From: Synanceia verrucosa
Taxonomy: Eukaryota; Chordata; Actinopteri; Perciformes; Synanceiidae
Assembly: GCA_029721515.1 (NCBI GenBank)
Contig: CM056559.1
Span: 26,585,565 to 26,649,564, forward strand
DNA length: 64,000 bases
Direction: 5' to 3'
Within the stretch, counting starts at the first letter, position 1. Every line of letters begins with the position of its first letter. Position numbers and translations under genes: made by a program. The notes under the pieces were generated by a model. That model did no database searches and was not told the DNA's origin. It saw only the letters and a program-made list of their open reading frames with translations. Shown piece after piece: positions 35,101 to 49,254 of this stretch.

Positions 35101-37639
35101 CATGGTGATGTCTGTTTGATATTACTACCAGGATAATGAGTGACTGTGCTGAACCCCCTCTGAAGTCATTCAGCTGAACCCAGTGATTCTGTGTCCAAAG
35201 TAGCTCCATAAATGATCAAAAATCAAGTTCATGTTTGTTTCAACTACTGAAGGTGACGCAGTGGGAATATTTTCTCTACTTGCCCAGGTGACGTTGCTGC
35301 TTGTTTTTGTAATAGCATGCTCCACTAGGTCACCACAGTGTTGTTTATGTCACTGTGGCCGTGGCAGCAGTGACGTGATGAGGATGGGTGAGGCTGTCTG
35401 GGGAGTGGAAGCCGTGCTTTCTGTTTAAATGCTGCAGGGCCCCGGGGATGGACGCTCATGCCCAAAGTGTCTTTCAGTGTTGGGGAGGACAAGCTGTTTT
35501 GTTATTGGCTGACTAAAAATAAAAAGCCTCTGACCTTGGCTGTGCCACTGATGACAGAGATGAAGGAGAGAGGGATGAGAGAGATGGGGAACGTGTGGTT
35601 GACAAGGAGATAGAGAGACAGGAAGTGAGGGAGGATGACCACAGATTAGATGTGGCAGACGAAAAGGAAAACAGAACACATTAGTGAGGTCTTGATGTAG
35701 AAAAGGACTTAGAAACACAATAATTAGAGACCATGAATATTTTAGTTTACGCAGCCATTAAATCTGCTCAAAGACAAAAGGAATCTGTAAAATTCTCAAA
35801 GCACTCACAAAAATTAAAACACACTGCAAACTGCTTCGCTGCTAAGAAACTAGCATCTCTGTGATCCCGTTTGTTTTGAGGTAATGTGCAGACTTTTTAC
35901 CCCTTCTGTATAAATCAGCCTTAATGCAAAACCAGTAAAATTCACAAAGAAGAATGCTGCTATCAGTGGCCACGATCCTTTCTTTCGCCCAGCAGGTTTC
36001 AAATTCAGTGTTAGGCCATGCTCACGCAGAGAAAATGTAATGTTTTCCCTTTTCTTCCATCTGCACCAATCTGCACTAACAGAGCCGTTTCCTCTCCTGA
36101 AGACACTTTTAGCTCTTTATGCGATCGGTTTGTTGTGTATGGTCACTCACACAGGGTTTGTCATTCACCTGTGTTGTGATGACTGCACAGACATGATGAA
36201 GAGATGCTTGCATGAGCAGGATCTGGAAAATATAACAATTTGTATGTTAAATAAATAGAGAGTTTGGGTGGCATTTTAAGTCTGGGCTTGGCATTTTGTG
36301 ACTAATGCACTTTTCAGTTTGATTGATGGCTAGGGGCTTCACAGTTGCTATGCCATGTCACTAAATGAAAGAGAAGAGGGCAGCTGATCAACCAGGGAGC
36401 CATAGGTAACACTCACATTCATGCACAGATGCCTCTGCTCTACATATACATTTTCCCAGCACTGCACAGGACAGGGAGCACAAGACGGAAGGTGTAGATA
36501 TAAAGCTTGACTGAAAGCGGATAAAACAGGATAGACACAAATGACAGCAAGGAAATAGCAGTGAAATATGGAGTGATGTAAAGGCAGAGTGGTGGAGGAA
36601 GTCATCAGCATTAAATGTGCTCCACATGGTTTCTTTCATGTTAACAAACTGCAGACTTTCATATGGAGTTGCTCTTTCTTGGCGCTCTCGCCCATTCGTG
36701 GCTAATGCAGCCTTCAAAGTCAAATAGAGCTGGCTTACTGTGGGACTGTAATGATGTCATCTGTCTCCTGTCATCAGCGACAGGAAAAGAAATTTGCCGT
36801 GGCGCTGTTTACGAAGGCTGTACAGATGTTGGTTAAAGTTTTATGGGTCTTGATTAACATCAGAAAGATTAATTGGATCGGCTGTGTTTCTCCTTCCAGT
36901 AGTGTGAGTGTGTGTCGACGGGTGTCAGATTGTGTGTTCGCCTCAAAGTTGATACGTCATAAATTGAACCGATGTGGCTCTTGTCATTTTTAATGACGTA
37001 CATCAGTGCTTCCTCAACACAAACTCGCGGGAACATCGCAGAGATACATGTTTGGGTTTTGGCGACACCCTGACAGAGATAACACGACTATCACGTTTCC
37101 TGTGCCTTTACCAATCACGTCACTTGCACTCCAGGCGCATGCCATTACGGCACGTTGTTAGCACTTTTTGACATCTTTGGTATGATAGAAAAAGCCTTTC
37201 ATTAAAGATGAAATGCCTGTCAGGGCAGGGAAACATCTCCACTGAGCTGATTCAATGGGGAGTTTAAACTCTCCTTATGCTCCTTCTGATGTCAGATTAA
37301 AGTTCAGCACAATAAATCCACCAGGAAGTGACAGTTTCCTTCATGTTATTAGAAGAAACATTACATTTGTGCGTCTCTACCAGGAAAATAATGAAATCTG
37401 AAGCATGCTGAATTGCCTCATTGTCCTTGCAACATAGCATATTTCTTTCCATTACAGGAGTAGACTCATCGAATACAGTTAAACAAGGGTCCCGTCCTTG
37501 CTCTGAGTCATCTCTTGGGAGGGACAAAAACAGTGGGAATGTGCCGGAGCAAACGGGGGTGCAGACGACCACGAGGCTAATTGGCTGACTGTGAGCGTTT
37601 AATGTGAAACTGCGTAGCTCTCCTCCCTTCCCCTGGTTA

Positions 37640-37815
37640 AACCGACAAAGACATCAGCCCCCCTTTTGTAATAGAATTAATGGGAAATTTGAAAATGTCC
37701 TGCGTTCAGAATTAAGACAATGTGATATGTGGTCTGCAGTAATTAGGGCCTACAGAGTGAAGGCTGAGTGCTTAGTGCGCGACTATTCCCATGTGCACCA
37801 GCCATAATTATGATG
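37640..37815. promoter_or_regulatory. Candidate non-coding regulatory element rich in TAAT motifs
   Basis: Within 175 nt there are AGAATTAATGGGAAATTTG, GCAGTAATTAGGGCC and CATAATTATGATGG, i.e. several homeodomain-type cores, in otherwise complex sequence without repeats. This composition is typical of vertebrate conserved enhancers in long introns, but conservation cannot be judged from one sequence. Confidence 0.2.
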
Positions 37816-40800
37816 GGATTTCTTCCTCTTCTTCCTCCCTGTGTTATGATGAAAAGGTTTTATTGTGTTACTGCACTTTTTCTTTTTTTTTTTTTTTAAA
37901 GAGAAGGGATCAGCATCAGTTGATGAAAGGAATCTCTCTGAAAAGTGCCACCACCACAAAAAAAGCGCAATATAATCTCAGAGCAGCGGCATCACTCTTT
38001 CCTTTCTTGTCTTTCCTCTTCCTCCTTTCTCCCGCTGCCTTTAACATCCGGTAGAGCCGCTTTAGAAGCCGTTTAGCTGCTTTTGGCTGTTGGAGGATGT
38101 GGCATTTCCTGCTGTGGTGTCTGTTTCAGGAGGAGTTTGTAGTCAGATTGTAATCCAGCCTGTTTTTTTTCGTTCTGCTGCAGAGAAAAGCAAAGTCAGG
38201 GAGAAGCTCGACTAAGTCCAACAATTCTATCTGAATTCAAAGCTTGAACGAAAGCACCAGCGCTTGACAAACTTTACTACCCATAACCCTGTTCATGAAT
38301 AAGGGGAAGAAGCAGCCAGCCAGGCTGTACGACGGCGGCTAAAGCTCAGTCAGGCCTAGAGCAATATTTACAGAGTATATTATAGTGACAAGCATCATTA
38401 CACAGAATCCATATTGGAGTCTGCCACCTCAAATGACAACTCTAATATGCGACCATTACAGATATGTGTGTGTGCATTTCAGAGGTTTTTATAACAACAT
38501 TTTCTTTGGCCTCATGGTGGCCGTGTGCGTCGCTCCACCGGCCGGATGTGTTGATGGACTGAGCGTTAACAGAGGTAGACGTGGCTGTGACAAAGTCCTC
38601 ATGAAAGGCACAGGGCAAACTGCCCATGAAAATGCACAGTTGCAGAAGATGCTTTGCATTTCAAACAAAGACCAGGGAATGCCGGGTCGGGCCTGTGTAT
38701 ACAGTATGTGTGAGCAAAGCAGATACTTTTTGTAATGGAAAGCAGGTTATAAATAATCCAAATATTATGTGGGAGATGGTTAACAGAACAAAACTAAAAG
38801 GGTTCACAGGTCGATTTGTTCTCTCCAGATAGCACTGAGAGGACGGCTTCACTGCAGCTCTGTGTGAGGAGCCACATGAACAGAGGTGTGTGTGTGTGAT
38901 TTGTTTTGCCTAATGAATTTGCCTGGGCCTGCACAGTTTTTGATTCAAAGGCAGAAGAAGAGAGCTTACAGCCTTGGCTAAACATGAGATGTCATTATTC
39001 CCCCATCACACAGCACTGTTGGAGGGAATGTGTCACTTTATCTGTGGTTTCCTTTAAATGAGACGTTCTTATTAACTTCTGTAACTTCTGTATTTTTTTC
39101 AACCATTTACCCATGTTTGTTGTATGTCACTGATTAATGGGGACAAGTTTGTGAAAATGGTCCAGTGTTGAGGGCGAATGCTGTCATGATCACACTTTAC
39201 ACTTTCTGCACTGCAGCACACTTTTGTAAACTTGGTTTCTTATCATCTTACATGCTGCCTTGCAAGATGGCAGAACAAGACTGTCCATAATAGATAAATA
39301 AAACATATACCTATGATAGTGATCAGACCCTGAAGGGACACTGAAGCACATTTAGTGGACATGAATGACACTGCCAACTTGTCCCTATAGGATTACAATG
39401 CAGCCTGTGAGCAGCTAAGGTTGAAAAACACCAGTAACCAAAGTTTCCACCACACTTTGACACAAAAACAACCTTTCAGGTGGGGTGACTGCAAACAGGT
39501 GCATCATTTCACTCAGGTGTTCTCATGTGACTTCGCTTGATTGTCACCTGCTGGTCTGTGAGCAAACCGTTAACGTGGCTGTCACTGAATACTGGTGGTT
39601 TTCAGCAGAACAGAATACAACTTACTGTACTCGTTGCAATGGTGACATTTTAGATGGAAATTTTAAATCCATCCTCAGAGTGATATCCACTGAATCAGAA
39701 GACTCACTATGGAGCCACCTTGAATGCTCTGAGAGGCCTTATTTATTTTAATTTAACATTTTAAAATATAGTTATGTAGAAATTCCTCCTCATGGAGAAG
39801 CTGCTAAACTGTTCTTTACTTTCCACCTGTGGCCACAGCAGATCCATCTGGGGGATCTGAGCCCAACTGCTGCCATTAAACCTTTCTCTGTCTGACGTCT
39901 GTTGAGCATTCTGTCTCACTTCTCGTCTTTTCATCACTCCTGAAAAGAGAGGAGGACGGGCGGTATTTATCTCCTCAGGGGACAGATGAGGGCTTTTGAT
40001 CCAGGGGTCGGTGGTGCCCAGCGGGGCCCAGAGACACGCCTGTCCGATGTCTTATCAGATCAAACATGTCCTCCACATTAGTGCTCAGGAGGCGACCAGC
40101 AGCATGTTTTAATACTCTCCTGCCTTACCGGTAATTGTTTGATTACTGATGGCTGGTGGGTCATTAGAAAAGAGGCGAAGATGGACGAGGCTGTTACGCA
40201 GGGGAAAGCAGAGAAATGTGTCCTACTGGACTTTTATGTGAACGTCAGTGCAGACGGCCTCAAAACAACAGTGAAGGGTTGTGATGTGACGCAGTAAAAG
40301 CACTTCAAAGGAGAGAGATGTGTTTTTATCGTCATTTTATGGCTTTTGTTGGACTTTCAGCCATTTGATGCATTTTGCTTCCAGAGGATCAACTTCTAGC
40401 TTCATATTGCTGCTGCCAGAGGCTGACTTATCTGTCTTTATGTATGTTAAAAAAAAAAAGTCAAATTTGAAAATTAAGTGTATTTTCAATCTTTTCAGTC
40501 ATTTTTTAAAACAATAAATGATTAAATGATAAATATGACTTTCATATTTCATTTTATAGTTGGTGTCTATCAGGAGAGGTTGCTTAAAATATTGTAACTT
40601 TTTTTTACGTGGCCAAAATAGAGACACACTTTGCTCAGTTAAAACACTGAATTTCATCTAGTTTCAGAGCCGAGCCTAATTTTGCATTTACAGTTTTACA
40701 TAATGATGTTGGTTTGTTCATTGAAGCACATCCTGCATCAGCCTTTCTCTGAATTAAATACATTATACATGCATTTCCACAGGAGCAGCCTCAGGCCTCT

Positions 40801-41110
40801 TTCACATCAACTGTAGCTGTGCGTGAAATAAATGCAGCTTCTTCATTCATTTGAAGGGAGCCGGTCCGGTGACACAGTGGAGATGACTCCACAGGGGGCT
40901 CTGGAGAAAAAAAAAAACAAGGTCATTGGGTAATAGATTTGTAACTTGTTTAACTTGTGTTGCAACATCATCTACTGAAGCAAATTTCCTTGAAAATTAA
41001 TTTTTCTGCCAGTTTCAAGATTGTGTGATTCAGTGATTCTCATCATTTCTTGCAAAGAATTGAAAACAGAGTCCTGGCTCCATCTTATATACATAACGTA
41101 TATTTAGGCT

Positions 41111-41195
41111 GCAGGTGTGTCGGCCCTGTGATGGTCTGGAGTTCTGGGATTGGTTCCAGCCCCCCTTCATCCTGAAAGGTGAGGTGGGATAAACC
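41111..41195 (+). repeat. Degenerate fragment of the 950-type SINE
   Basis: GCCCTGTGATGGTCTGGA followed by GGGATTGGTTCCAGCCCCCC matches the 3' half of the SINE at about 1194-1272, with a deletion of the middle part (the 'cagggtgtaccc' region). Confidence 0.55.
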
Positions 41196-44100
41196 AGCTG
41201 AACTACAAATAAGTACTTCATAGATGAAGTCCTTCATATGTATTCTTTTTTTTTGCTTCTTTGTATAGAAACTGCTGTACAATAATTTCCCTCTGAATAA
41301 ATAAAGTTGTTAGTATGACCCCGGAGGTCGTATGTTACAGGTTCTTTATTCTATCCTCATATCATTTTTCATGACTTTATCAGTCAATTTGATCCTAATG
41401 TCCTCATGTTGTCTCGGTGAGACCCAGTACACGCCTAAAATGATTTATAGAGTTCATGCTTGCAGCGTGTCCTAATCCTCCAGTCATTGTTGACAGCTCT
41501 TTAATTCAGGCTCTGCCCTCCACCCTTTAAATGTCACCAGCAAAAAACATTCAGGGATAGTAAACTCCAGCTCATTCTTGTAGCGCCATTAAAAGGTAGT
41601 AGCTTTTCTTTTCTGCATCATTTCAACACAGCATCAAAACAGCGTTTCCCCCAGTTTGCAGAAAGCCGAAGGTTTCTAATGAAGCCACCTGCCACAGGTG
41701 TGTTTGTTTCTGGTCTCCAGCAGCAGTGCTCACTGGTTAGTCAGGTATCATCTGTGGTTCCAGTGTTGCTCCACCCTGGGGGTCAACGATGCACCACTAA
41801 TGCTTCTCCTGGGTCCATTACATGCTCCAGACTGGCTACTGGCATGTGAAAGCACACACACCTCCTCCACACTCATGCACAGCGCTGGAGAACTGTCCGT
41901 TATTATTGTGGTTACTGTGATTGCCATCATTGTCTCCCATCACGGCCATTATCAGCGGAGCATTTCTCTGTGCACTCCTTTCAGCTCAGCGCTCTGTTTA
42001 CAGTAATGTGAGCTGGGGGAAACATAGCAGACAGGCGTCTTCCATAAACACCTTGTTATCTCTCACTCCTTCCCTAATTTTCTCTCCATTCTATCATTCT
42101 CGCTCATTTCCCCGTCACTCGATGGGCTCTCTGGCTGAAATAGAGAAAGATGCAGGGTAGTATATTGCCTGTTTGTTTTGGAGGCTCATGGCTGTTTGTT
42201 AGCCAGCATCAAGTTGTGCTGACACTCACTGTTGCAGTCATTTTGCCTTCCATCACCTCAGTAACAAAAAATATGGCAACCCATTGACACTGACAGAGTT
42301 GCCAAAAAAAGCGGGATGTAAATAATTTCTAGCAGTGATGCCCACTCATTTTTACCTCTGATTACATTTTGTTATTATCCATCTCTTTCTTTGCTTCCCA
42401 TCTCACAGCCTTAGCCAAAGCACTCAGCCAATTCTGCACAAATGGGATTCTTACAGTCCAAATAAAGGAGATGGAAATATGGAGCTGCATATTTGAAGGG
42501 TGTCACCCAGTTAAGGCTTCCTCAAACAAAAAAAAAAATACTGAGAGACTCCAAGTCAAATCAAGACTTGATTCTACCGCCGTCTCCAGCTGCTCTGCAG
42601 GGTATTGGCAATAACCTCAGCTTTGGCACTTCATTGCTGGTTAAATATGTGCAACTGTGGCCTGGATCAAAAAGTAAGCTCAGCTTTTTCACATGTGAAT
42701 GTGTGATTTTATGAGATTCCTGCTTACTGACGAACCAGTCATACATGCCGCTTTTATTTGAGGATGAATCGCTGCAAAACTTCGTTTGGCACGCGAGCGT
42801 GTGGACTTGTTTCGCATGGGTAGGATGGCTTGTGTGTAACATTTCATTACATTTTTTCCATGTCAGTCCTCGAGAAGGAGCTGGATGTGCTTCATTGTGA
42901 GAAGAAGGTGTCACAGATAATGTTTAGCTTGTGTCACACACACACACACACACACTTCACTTCTGTCCAACCTTTCTTGCCCAGAGCTTTTATCAGCAAT
43001 TCATTTCCCAGTATCTCAGCCATCAATCACTTCCCAGCTTGTCCTCAAATGCGGCCATCAGACGAGGACATACAGACGAGGAGAGGGGGACATGTATACA
43101 CAAGGAGACACGGCTCAGACAGGCAAAGAGAGGGAGCTTTTTTAATTAAGATTGCAATCGACAGGCACTTTTAAGAGATGAAACTTTGCCTTAATTTTTT
43201 TGGGCGTCTTTGATCCTGAGTTGGCTGTAATTGCCCCGCCAGTCTGTCCTCACAACTCTGAGCGACTTATAATGAGGCTCGCCGTTTGTGACGACGTACG
43301 GCCTCTTTTCTTTGTGTCTGTTACTGTTTCAGCTAACTACCCACCTCTGCTTCTCTTCATTCCCAATAAACCACAGAAGTAAAACAAAATCTCTAACATC
43401 AACTGAAAAATAGTCAGTTTCCTGACAGTCAGCAGAGTTGCAGTTACAGCATGGGCACAGAGCATAATGCAGCACGCCTGGGAGCACGGTGTGGCCCTGA
43501 ACCGAGCTGTTCACACATTCAACACTTTCTTATGTGCTTATTGAGAGCATCGCCCTCGCAGAGTGCTCTCCTGACACTGGATGCAGGGAGTAGGATGAGC
43601 AGCAGCAGAAGAGCAATGCATCATTTACAGTGGTGGTGAATGGGTCCCAGCTACCGAGTTCACACATCTGTCCCTCGAAGCAGATCTTTGACTCAGCACG
43701 TCCAGTTTTCCTCCCCAGAGAAGCAGCCTGGACATTCCTGCACCATTAAAGTCCTTCGTTATGTTTTAAAGAGGGTGAGAGGAGTAACTGTCAGTGTAAC
43801 TGGCCCTCTGGTCACCAGAATAACACAAATCAACCCAAACAGCACAAATGAATGCTGATACTGGACGACTCAGCACAACCCCTCCCCATTTTGTTCAATG
43901 ATGTATTTTTAGGAAGCCTTAGGTCTTCGGGTTGTACTTGAACTGATTAGAATTTAATGTTCAAAGGTCAAAGGCCACTTTGACCCCACAGAACATGTTT
44001 TTGGGCATAACGCAGGAATTCATGAGTCTAATTATGACACAAATGGACCAAATAATGATGGGATTACATTTTGGACAGACAGATATGAAATGAAACTTGA

Positions 44101-46599
44101 CTGGTTGAGTCAAGAGCATGGCAGTTATGAACACTGTAAAGGTGTCGCATCTCAGCCAGCTAGTTGGCACTGTGTTAAATCCATGGCTTGAGTTTTCTGT
44201 GACCATTGATTAAGTTTTACTGGTATCACAAGCTTACAGTGTATGGCTTATATTTGCCTTGCAGTCATGTTTGGTTTTGAAGAAGTGAAATATGTGATAG
44301 AGTCAGACAGATTCACTGTCCTTCATGCTGTTACACTGACTTGTACACACATGAAAAATGATGGAAATAACAGTGTGAAAGATGAAAGGAGAGAATTGAT
44401 AGAGGAGTTCAAAAGTATTTGCGCTCTCAGCTGTTCAAATGAACACATTATGTTGAGAGAATAAAATGGTGGAAAATGGGCTTCTCCTCACATTTCAAAG
44501 GAAACCAGGACATTTGAATATACCTTTGAGTCTGTGCTCTCTGTCAGACGGCCATGGTGTCGGCCTGTGTAATGACAAAGGGAAGCTCATTGTCATCCGT
44601 CTCAATTTGTTGCTGCTCCCTCAGTCTTTGTGTTATTACTGGTGGCCCATTGGTCCCCTTCATCTCCCTGTATTATGCATTGTTTGGTCTTAGAGATCTG
44701 TGGATTTCAAGCCTTTGTTTCCACTGTTGGGAGGTATTAGGTTTTGATGTCGGTAGATGCTGCACTCTGCAAAACAAAGAATGTTCAGTGGGAGTTTCTG
44801 CCGGAGTTAAAGTTAAATATGGAACGACTTCAAACTTCAGAAACAATGTCGTCAACAGTGCTTAGCTGGTGTTCTAATAGTTACAGCCATGCTCATGTTT
44901 TATTAAAGAATGTGAACTTGTCTCGTCTCACAGTCGGTGCTACACTCTCACTGGTTATGCATCAAACGGTTTTGATGCTTTATTTGTGATTATATTTGGA
45001 AGCAGGAGTTGTCATCAAGGTGAACTTTTATTTTATGAACTTGTGACATGATGTATTTCTTTTAGATGAATATGCAGAATTATTGGTTTGACAGTTGTCT
45101 TTCAGTGACTTTTTCTCACATTCATTTGAGTCGCTTGCACATATGGTGGATATTTTATAAGCCAGTAAGCGTATTTCCCAACATGCTGGGGTTTTACTTT
45201 TACTCAGAGGGAAACTGTCAGATCAGATATTGTTAAAAAAAACAAAACAAACTGAATTTTACAAGATGAACTTCAAGTAAAAAGTTGGAGAAAAGCAGAC
45301 TTAAACCTTAATTTTGGAGGAATTTAAAATATGGATTTTTTCCATATTTCCACAAGTATGCCATCATTAAAGGTATTTAATACCCACCTATGTGTGTATG
45401 TTTTAATTTATTTTTATGTAGCTGGTTATAGATTATTATTTACTGTTATGCAGTATTACAGGTGTTGTGCTGAAGTCTGTTACCCTTGAATAATGCCCAT
45501 GTTTACCAACATTATGCACATTGTAATTCTGTGTAATGACTATTTTTCCCAACTAACCCATAACATACATATTTAATAAGCCGCTGTGCCAGAGTAATAA
45601 CGTGTATTAACAATGGTGCTTGTTTGTGGTGCTGATGTGTCTCATGATGCTCGGAGGTTTGCTTCATGTGATGAGAGCTTTAAATCTTCCCCCTTCTTCA
45701 GTATCTTCGGTTTTCTTTATAAAGCTGGATTTTGTCACGAGTAATCTTTTGCACTGAGAGAAGACACGGTAAGCTGGCAATAACATTTAGTTTCTCACTG
45801 ACTCTCTACAGGAATCCTTCTCATTGCTGTTTGAATACATTTGTGCACCCCAGCATGTTAGTTTTTCAAAATCTTTTCACACGTCATTTTCCATGACCTG
45901 AGTTAGAGGCCAATCGTCCCACAAATCATTTAAATTCAAACAGCACCACTGCGACCATCCACTCCTCTCACTGACTTAAAGCAGAGCTGCGTCAATAAAC
46001 CACAACACTATTGTTCTATTCAAGCGAGGCTTGCTCCAATCAGGAAAAAAAAACAAAACTGCACCAGTAAACCTCTTTATTACCCACTCCAATTCTACAT
46101 CAAAGAGAGACCTCCCCACAAATGTATTTTTTTTTGGGGGGATCAATCTTGGTAAGGGCCGGATAATTATTGTAGTCGGCACAGGAGCCAACTTCTTTCA
46201 CTGTGGCAATTAACAAGGCTTGTTAACATCAAAGGCAGAAAAAAGACCAGAGGCTCACTTTCAAGCAGAAAGTGTAGTGAACTCACAGGAGAATCAGCTT
46301 ACTTTGAGACTATTGAAATGGCCTTGATTTGAGACCAGTGAATGGAGACGAGCCTTTTAACTAAAAACCTATTGACTGAGTGTTTGTGAGGAGAAAGTCC
46401 ATCTGCATTTACACTATCAATTCTACATAGATGTGTAATTGGTATTACATAATAAGTAACTTCTCTATTGCCATATTATGCTTTTCGATTCGTGTTCTGT
46501 CTGAAGCTGTGCATCCCATAATTATAGATGTTGTTTTTTCAAACAAGCTTGAGTTCTGTAAGTGCAAAATCACGTTCAGGTCAACACACTGACGATAGA

Positions 46600-46660
46600 G
46601 AACAACAAAATACATACAATACAATACAACAAATACAATACACAAAATACACAAAATACT
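46600..46660. repeat. Imperfect (AATAC)n pentanucleotide repeat
   Basis: ATACAATACAACAAATACAA and ACACAAAATACACAAAATAC form an A-rich imperfect tandem array. Confidence 0.6.
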
Positions 46661-47261
46661 TTCTTGGATCATATTTGTCATCAAGTGCTTTTTATTTTGA
46701 TGTTCCCCTCGAGCAAATCCAGCACCAGCGCCAAGTAAAAGTGACAGAGACACAGAAAAGCCTCTTTTCACAAAACCTCAATCACTCATGGGCTCATCAG
46801 AAAAAAAAGAAAAAAAGTTTGTGCTACCAGACACATTTTCATCTGGCTGCAACTTTCTCTGACGGAGCGAGCGGGTGAATGTAATCCCTTTTCTGATGGG
46901 CGAACAAGCTAATCTGCTTACTCTCTCCATTGTGGGCTGGAGTCATGGCAGGAGAGGCAGGTGATAAAAGAAGAGAAAAAAGAGCTTTATTTCACTTCGC
47001 TCTTCCTCGCTCTCCTTCTCTTGGGGAGACGGACTCTAGCTGCTGCTGGATTATCCTCACGTTTCCTTTTCTCCATCTCTCCTCTCCTCCTCTGTGAAGG
47101 GTTCAGCATTGATGCCCTGCTCCTGGAAGTTTCTGTGTTTGTTCCAGTGTAGTCCGTTTTGTTTTGACACCTTATCTTTTACAATAGTGAAGCGAAGGGG
47201 AACACAACCTTGCCAAAGCTTGCCAGCACACCAGGCTGTGGGTGGTAGATAGAGGTGTTGT

Positions 47262-47264
<3 letters not shown>

Positions 47265-47300
<36 letters not shown>
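47265..47300. repeat. (CA)n microsatellite
   Basis: A pure CA run of 36 nt. Confidence 0.95.
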
Positions 47301-47304
<4 letters not shown>

Positions 47305-48717
47305 CGGCTCACTGTTTTCTTCTTGATGATACCGTCTGTTATGTGAAACTGAGAATGCTGAGCATAGAAACACAAAGGGCCTCTGAGTGGGATGACACAT
47401 TTGAGCCCACTCAGGACAATACAGCACATGAGAAACAAATAGGTAAAGATGTTTTGTTGAAGTCCTTGGAGGACGTACTGTTGGATTTTAACCCTTTTTT
47501 AACACTGTGAGAGCAGTGAGATGGAACTGAAACCTCCAATCCAAACTCAAGTTGCCATGTGATGCATTGTCACTGAAAAAAATACTGATGTAGTTGTTTT
47601 AAAGGAAAAGGACTGATTGGATTTATAGTTAATATTGTTAATTTCACACCTACAGCAGTAGGAAATAACTTTTTCCTTTCTCTGAAATGAAACATCTTAT
47701 CTTTATTGTTAACAAATAAAGACATTTAATCAGTCTTTACAAATGACAACTCAGCCCTGAACGGGCGTTTTTAATTGGTAAGCAAAGCGTGTTATTTTAT
47801 GTACTAATTACAGGCACTAAAATGAACGTGTACCTGTTCCAGAGACAGTATGGCCTCTTCAGCAGAGTGGTAATGCAAGCCATAATAAGACCAAGTCATC
47901 CGTGGTCATTTACATTGTCTGTAATTTTCTCTTTTCTTTCATTGCACAAGCGCTGCTCATTTATTCAGAGCCTCATTTAACAGCATCAGCTTTGAAAATG
48001 GAGTGAAGCTCAATAAACTGCTCCTGCCTCAAGGACAGGATCACATGTGGTCAGAGGGAGGCGATGCTGGAGAGATGGTAGAGAAACCATAAGAAACATA
48101 ATAATAAGAATATGTGAGAAGGTGGAGGGAAGAACTGCTGCAGCTCAAAGAAGTCAAACTTAAGTATAGTCGACATTTAACTGTATGACTGACTATTCTT
48201 CCTGGTTTATCGTAGAAACCTGATGAAAGCTGGGCTGTAAATTTGAGGCATCACGAGGCCTTCGACATACAAGATAAATGATTTAACAAACCATCAATCT
48301 TCATCATTATTTTTTAAATGCACATTGTCATGCTAAACTTCAGATGGTTATCTATCTATGTAGAGGAAAGTGCTGCCATTTGTGAAGCATCTCCTGATGT
48401 GAGCAGGTCCATACTGTATGCAGGTGTTTAGCAGCTTTCAGCACACAATTATTCCACTGAGGACTCACTTCAAACAGTTCAAAACATTTCCCATCACGTT
48501 GCCTCCACTTGTGAATCCATAATGCTGCTGCAGGTGATTGTAAAGTGCCCCCATGCTGCTTTAGTAAACACGCTTCCTCACAACACAAATGAGTGGCAGT
48601 GTCAGCTGCCTCCTGGGAAGTGAAATAGACTCCACTTCATCTGATGCTAATGTGCCAATGCTGCTCCCTGGGTGGCTTATTTATGTATGTATTTATCATT
48701 TTATGATGTGGTGTGAA

Positions 48718-49018
48718 TATTCCTCCTATGAGACCTGCAGTGTCCCTCAAGGATCTGTCTTCGGACCTTTGCTATTCAATCTTTACATGCTGCCACTGGG
48801 TCGTGTCATCAGCTGACATGGCATCTCTTTTCATTGCTACGCCGACGACATCCAGTTGTACTCAAACCTCTCCTCTACCCTGGAATCTTCATCATCGTCT
48901 TCATCCTCTTCATCGCTTCCCGCTCTCCCCAGCTGTCAGGAGGAGATAAAAGAGGCACAATTTCCTCCAGCTGAACAGCTCAAAAACCGAAGCCATACAA
49001 TTTTTAAACCCCATCAAG
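48718..49018 (+). mobile_element. Reverse transcriptase fragment of an L2-like LINE
   Basis: Translation gives SVPQGSVFGPLLFNLYMLPLG (RT motif 4), then after a TGA at 48814-48816 HGISFHCYADDIQLY with the catalytic YADD at 48838-48849 (RT motif 5). A later frame gives NFLQLNSSKTEAIQF, the usual next motif. The QGSVLGPLLF...YADDTQLY...NSSKTE order is characteristic of fish L2/Maui-type elements. The stop, a frameshift between YADD and NSSKTE, and an expanded Ser tract (TCATC repeats, 48888-48918) show a dead, 5'- and 3'-truncated copy lying in the presumed intron. Confidence 0.85.
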
Positions 49019-49142
49019 TGTAGTCATCATCCATACCGAATAAACTGAATTTATTTGATTTGTGGACAAAACAAGTCATCATCTTGGGCTAAGGAAACTC
49101 TGTGTAGGTTCTTAGTCATCCATGTAGAGGTAAATCAAAAAG

Positions 49143-49254
49143 AGCAAAAAGAGTCAACTGGACTTGCTTGAGGTTTGTTGAAGACCACCTCTCATCCAAG
49201 AGGCTTCTTCAGAACTTTCAAACCTCAAGCACGTCCGGTTGACTCTTTTTTGCT
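49143..49254. repeat. Foldback repeat, 34/35-nt arms
   Basis: The left arm 49143-49176 (AGCAAAAAGAGTCAACTGGA...) pairs with the right arm 49220-49254 with two mismatches and one extra T. The loop contains GAAGACCACCTCTCATCC and AAGAGGCTTCTTCAG, which themselves pair partly. On the minus strand the loop reads CTGAAGAAGCCTCTTGGATG followed by AGAGGTGGTCTTC, a phrase common in fish interspersed repeats. It begins about 125 nt after the L2 fragment. Confidence 0.7.

Noticed and set aside
38482..38574. Exon-like segment with acceptor GCATTTCAG and donor ACAGAG|GTAGAC
   Set aside because: One frame is open and hydrophobic, but it resembles no protein and the donor is weak. I saw no partner exon.
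42369..42614. Frame following a CTCACAG acceptor-like site near 42408
   Set aside because: The putative exon has no good donor and no similarity to a known protein; it runs into an A-rich tract.
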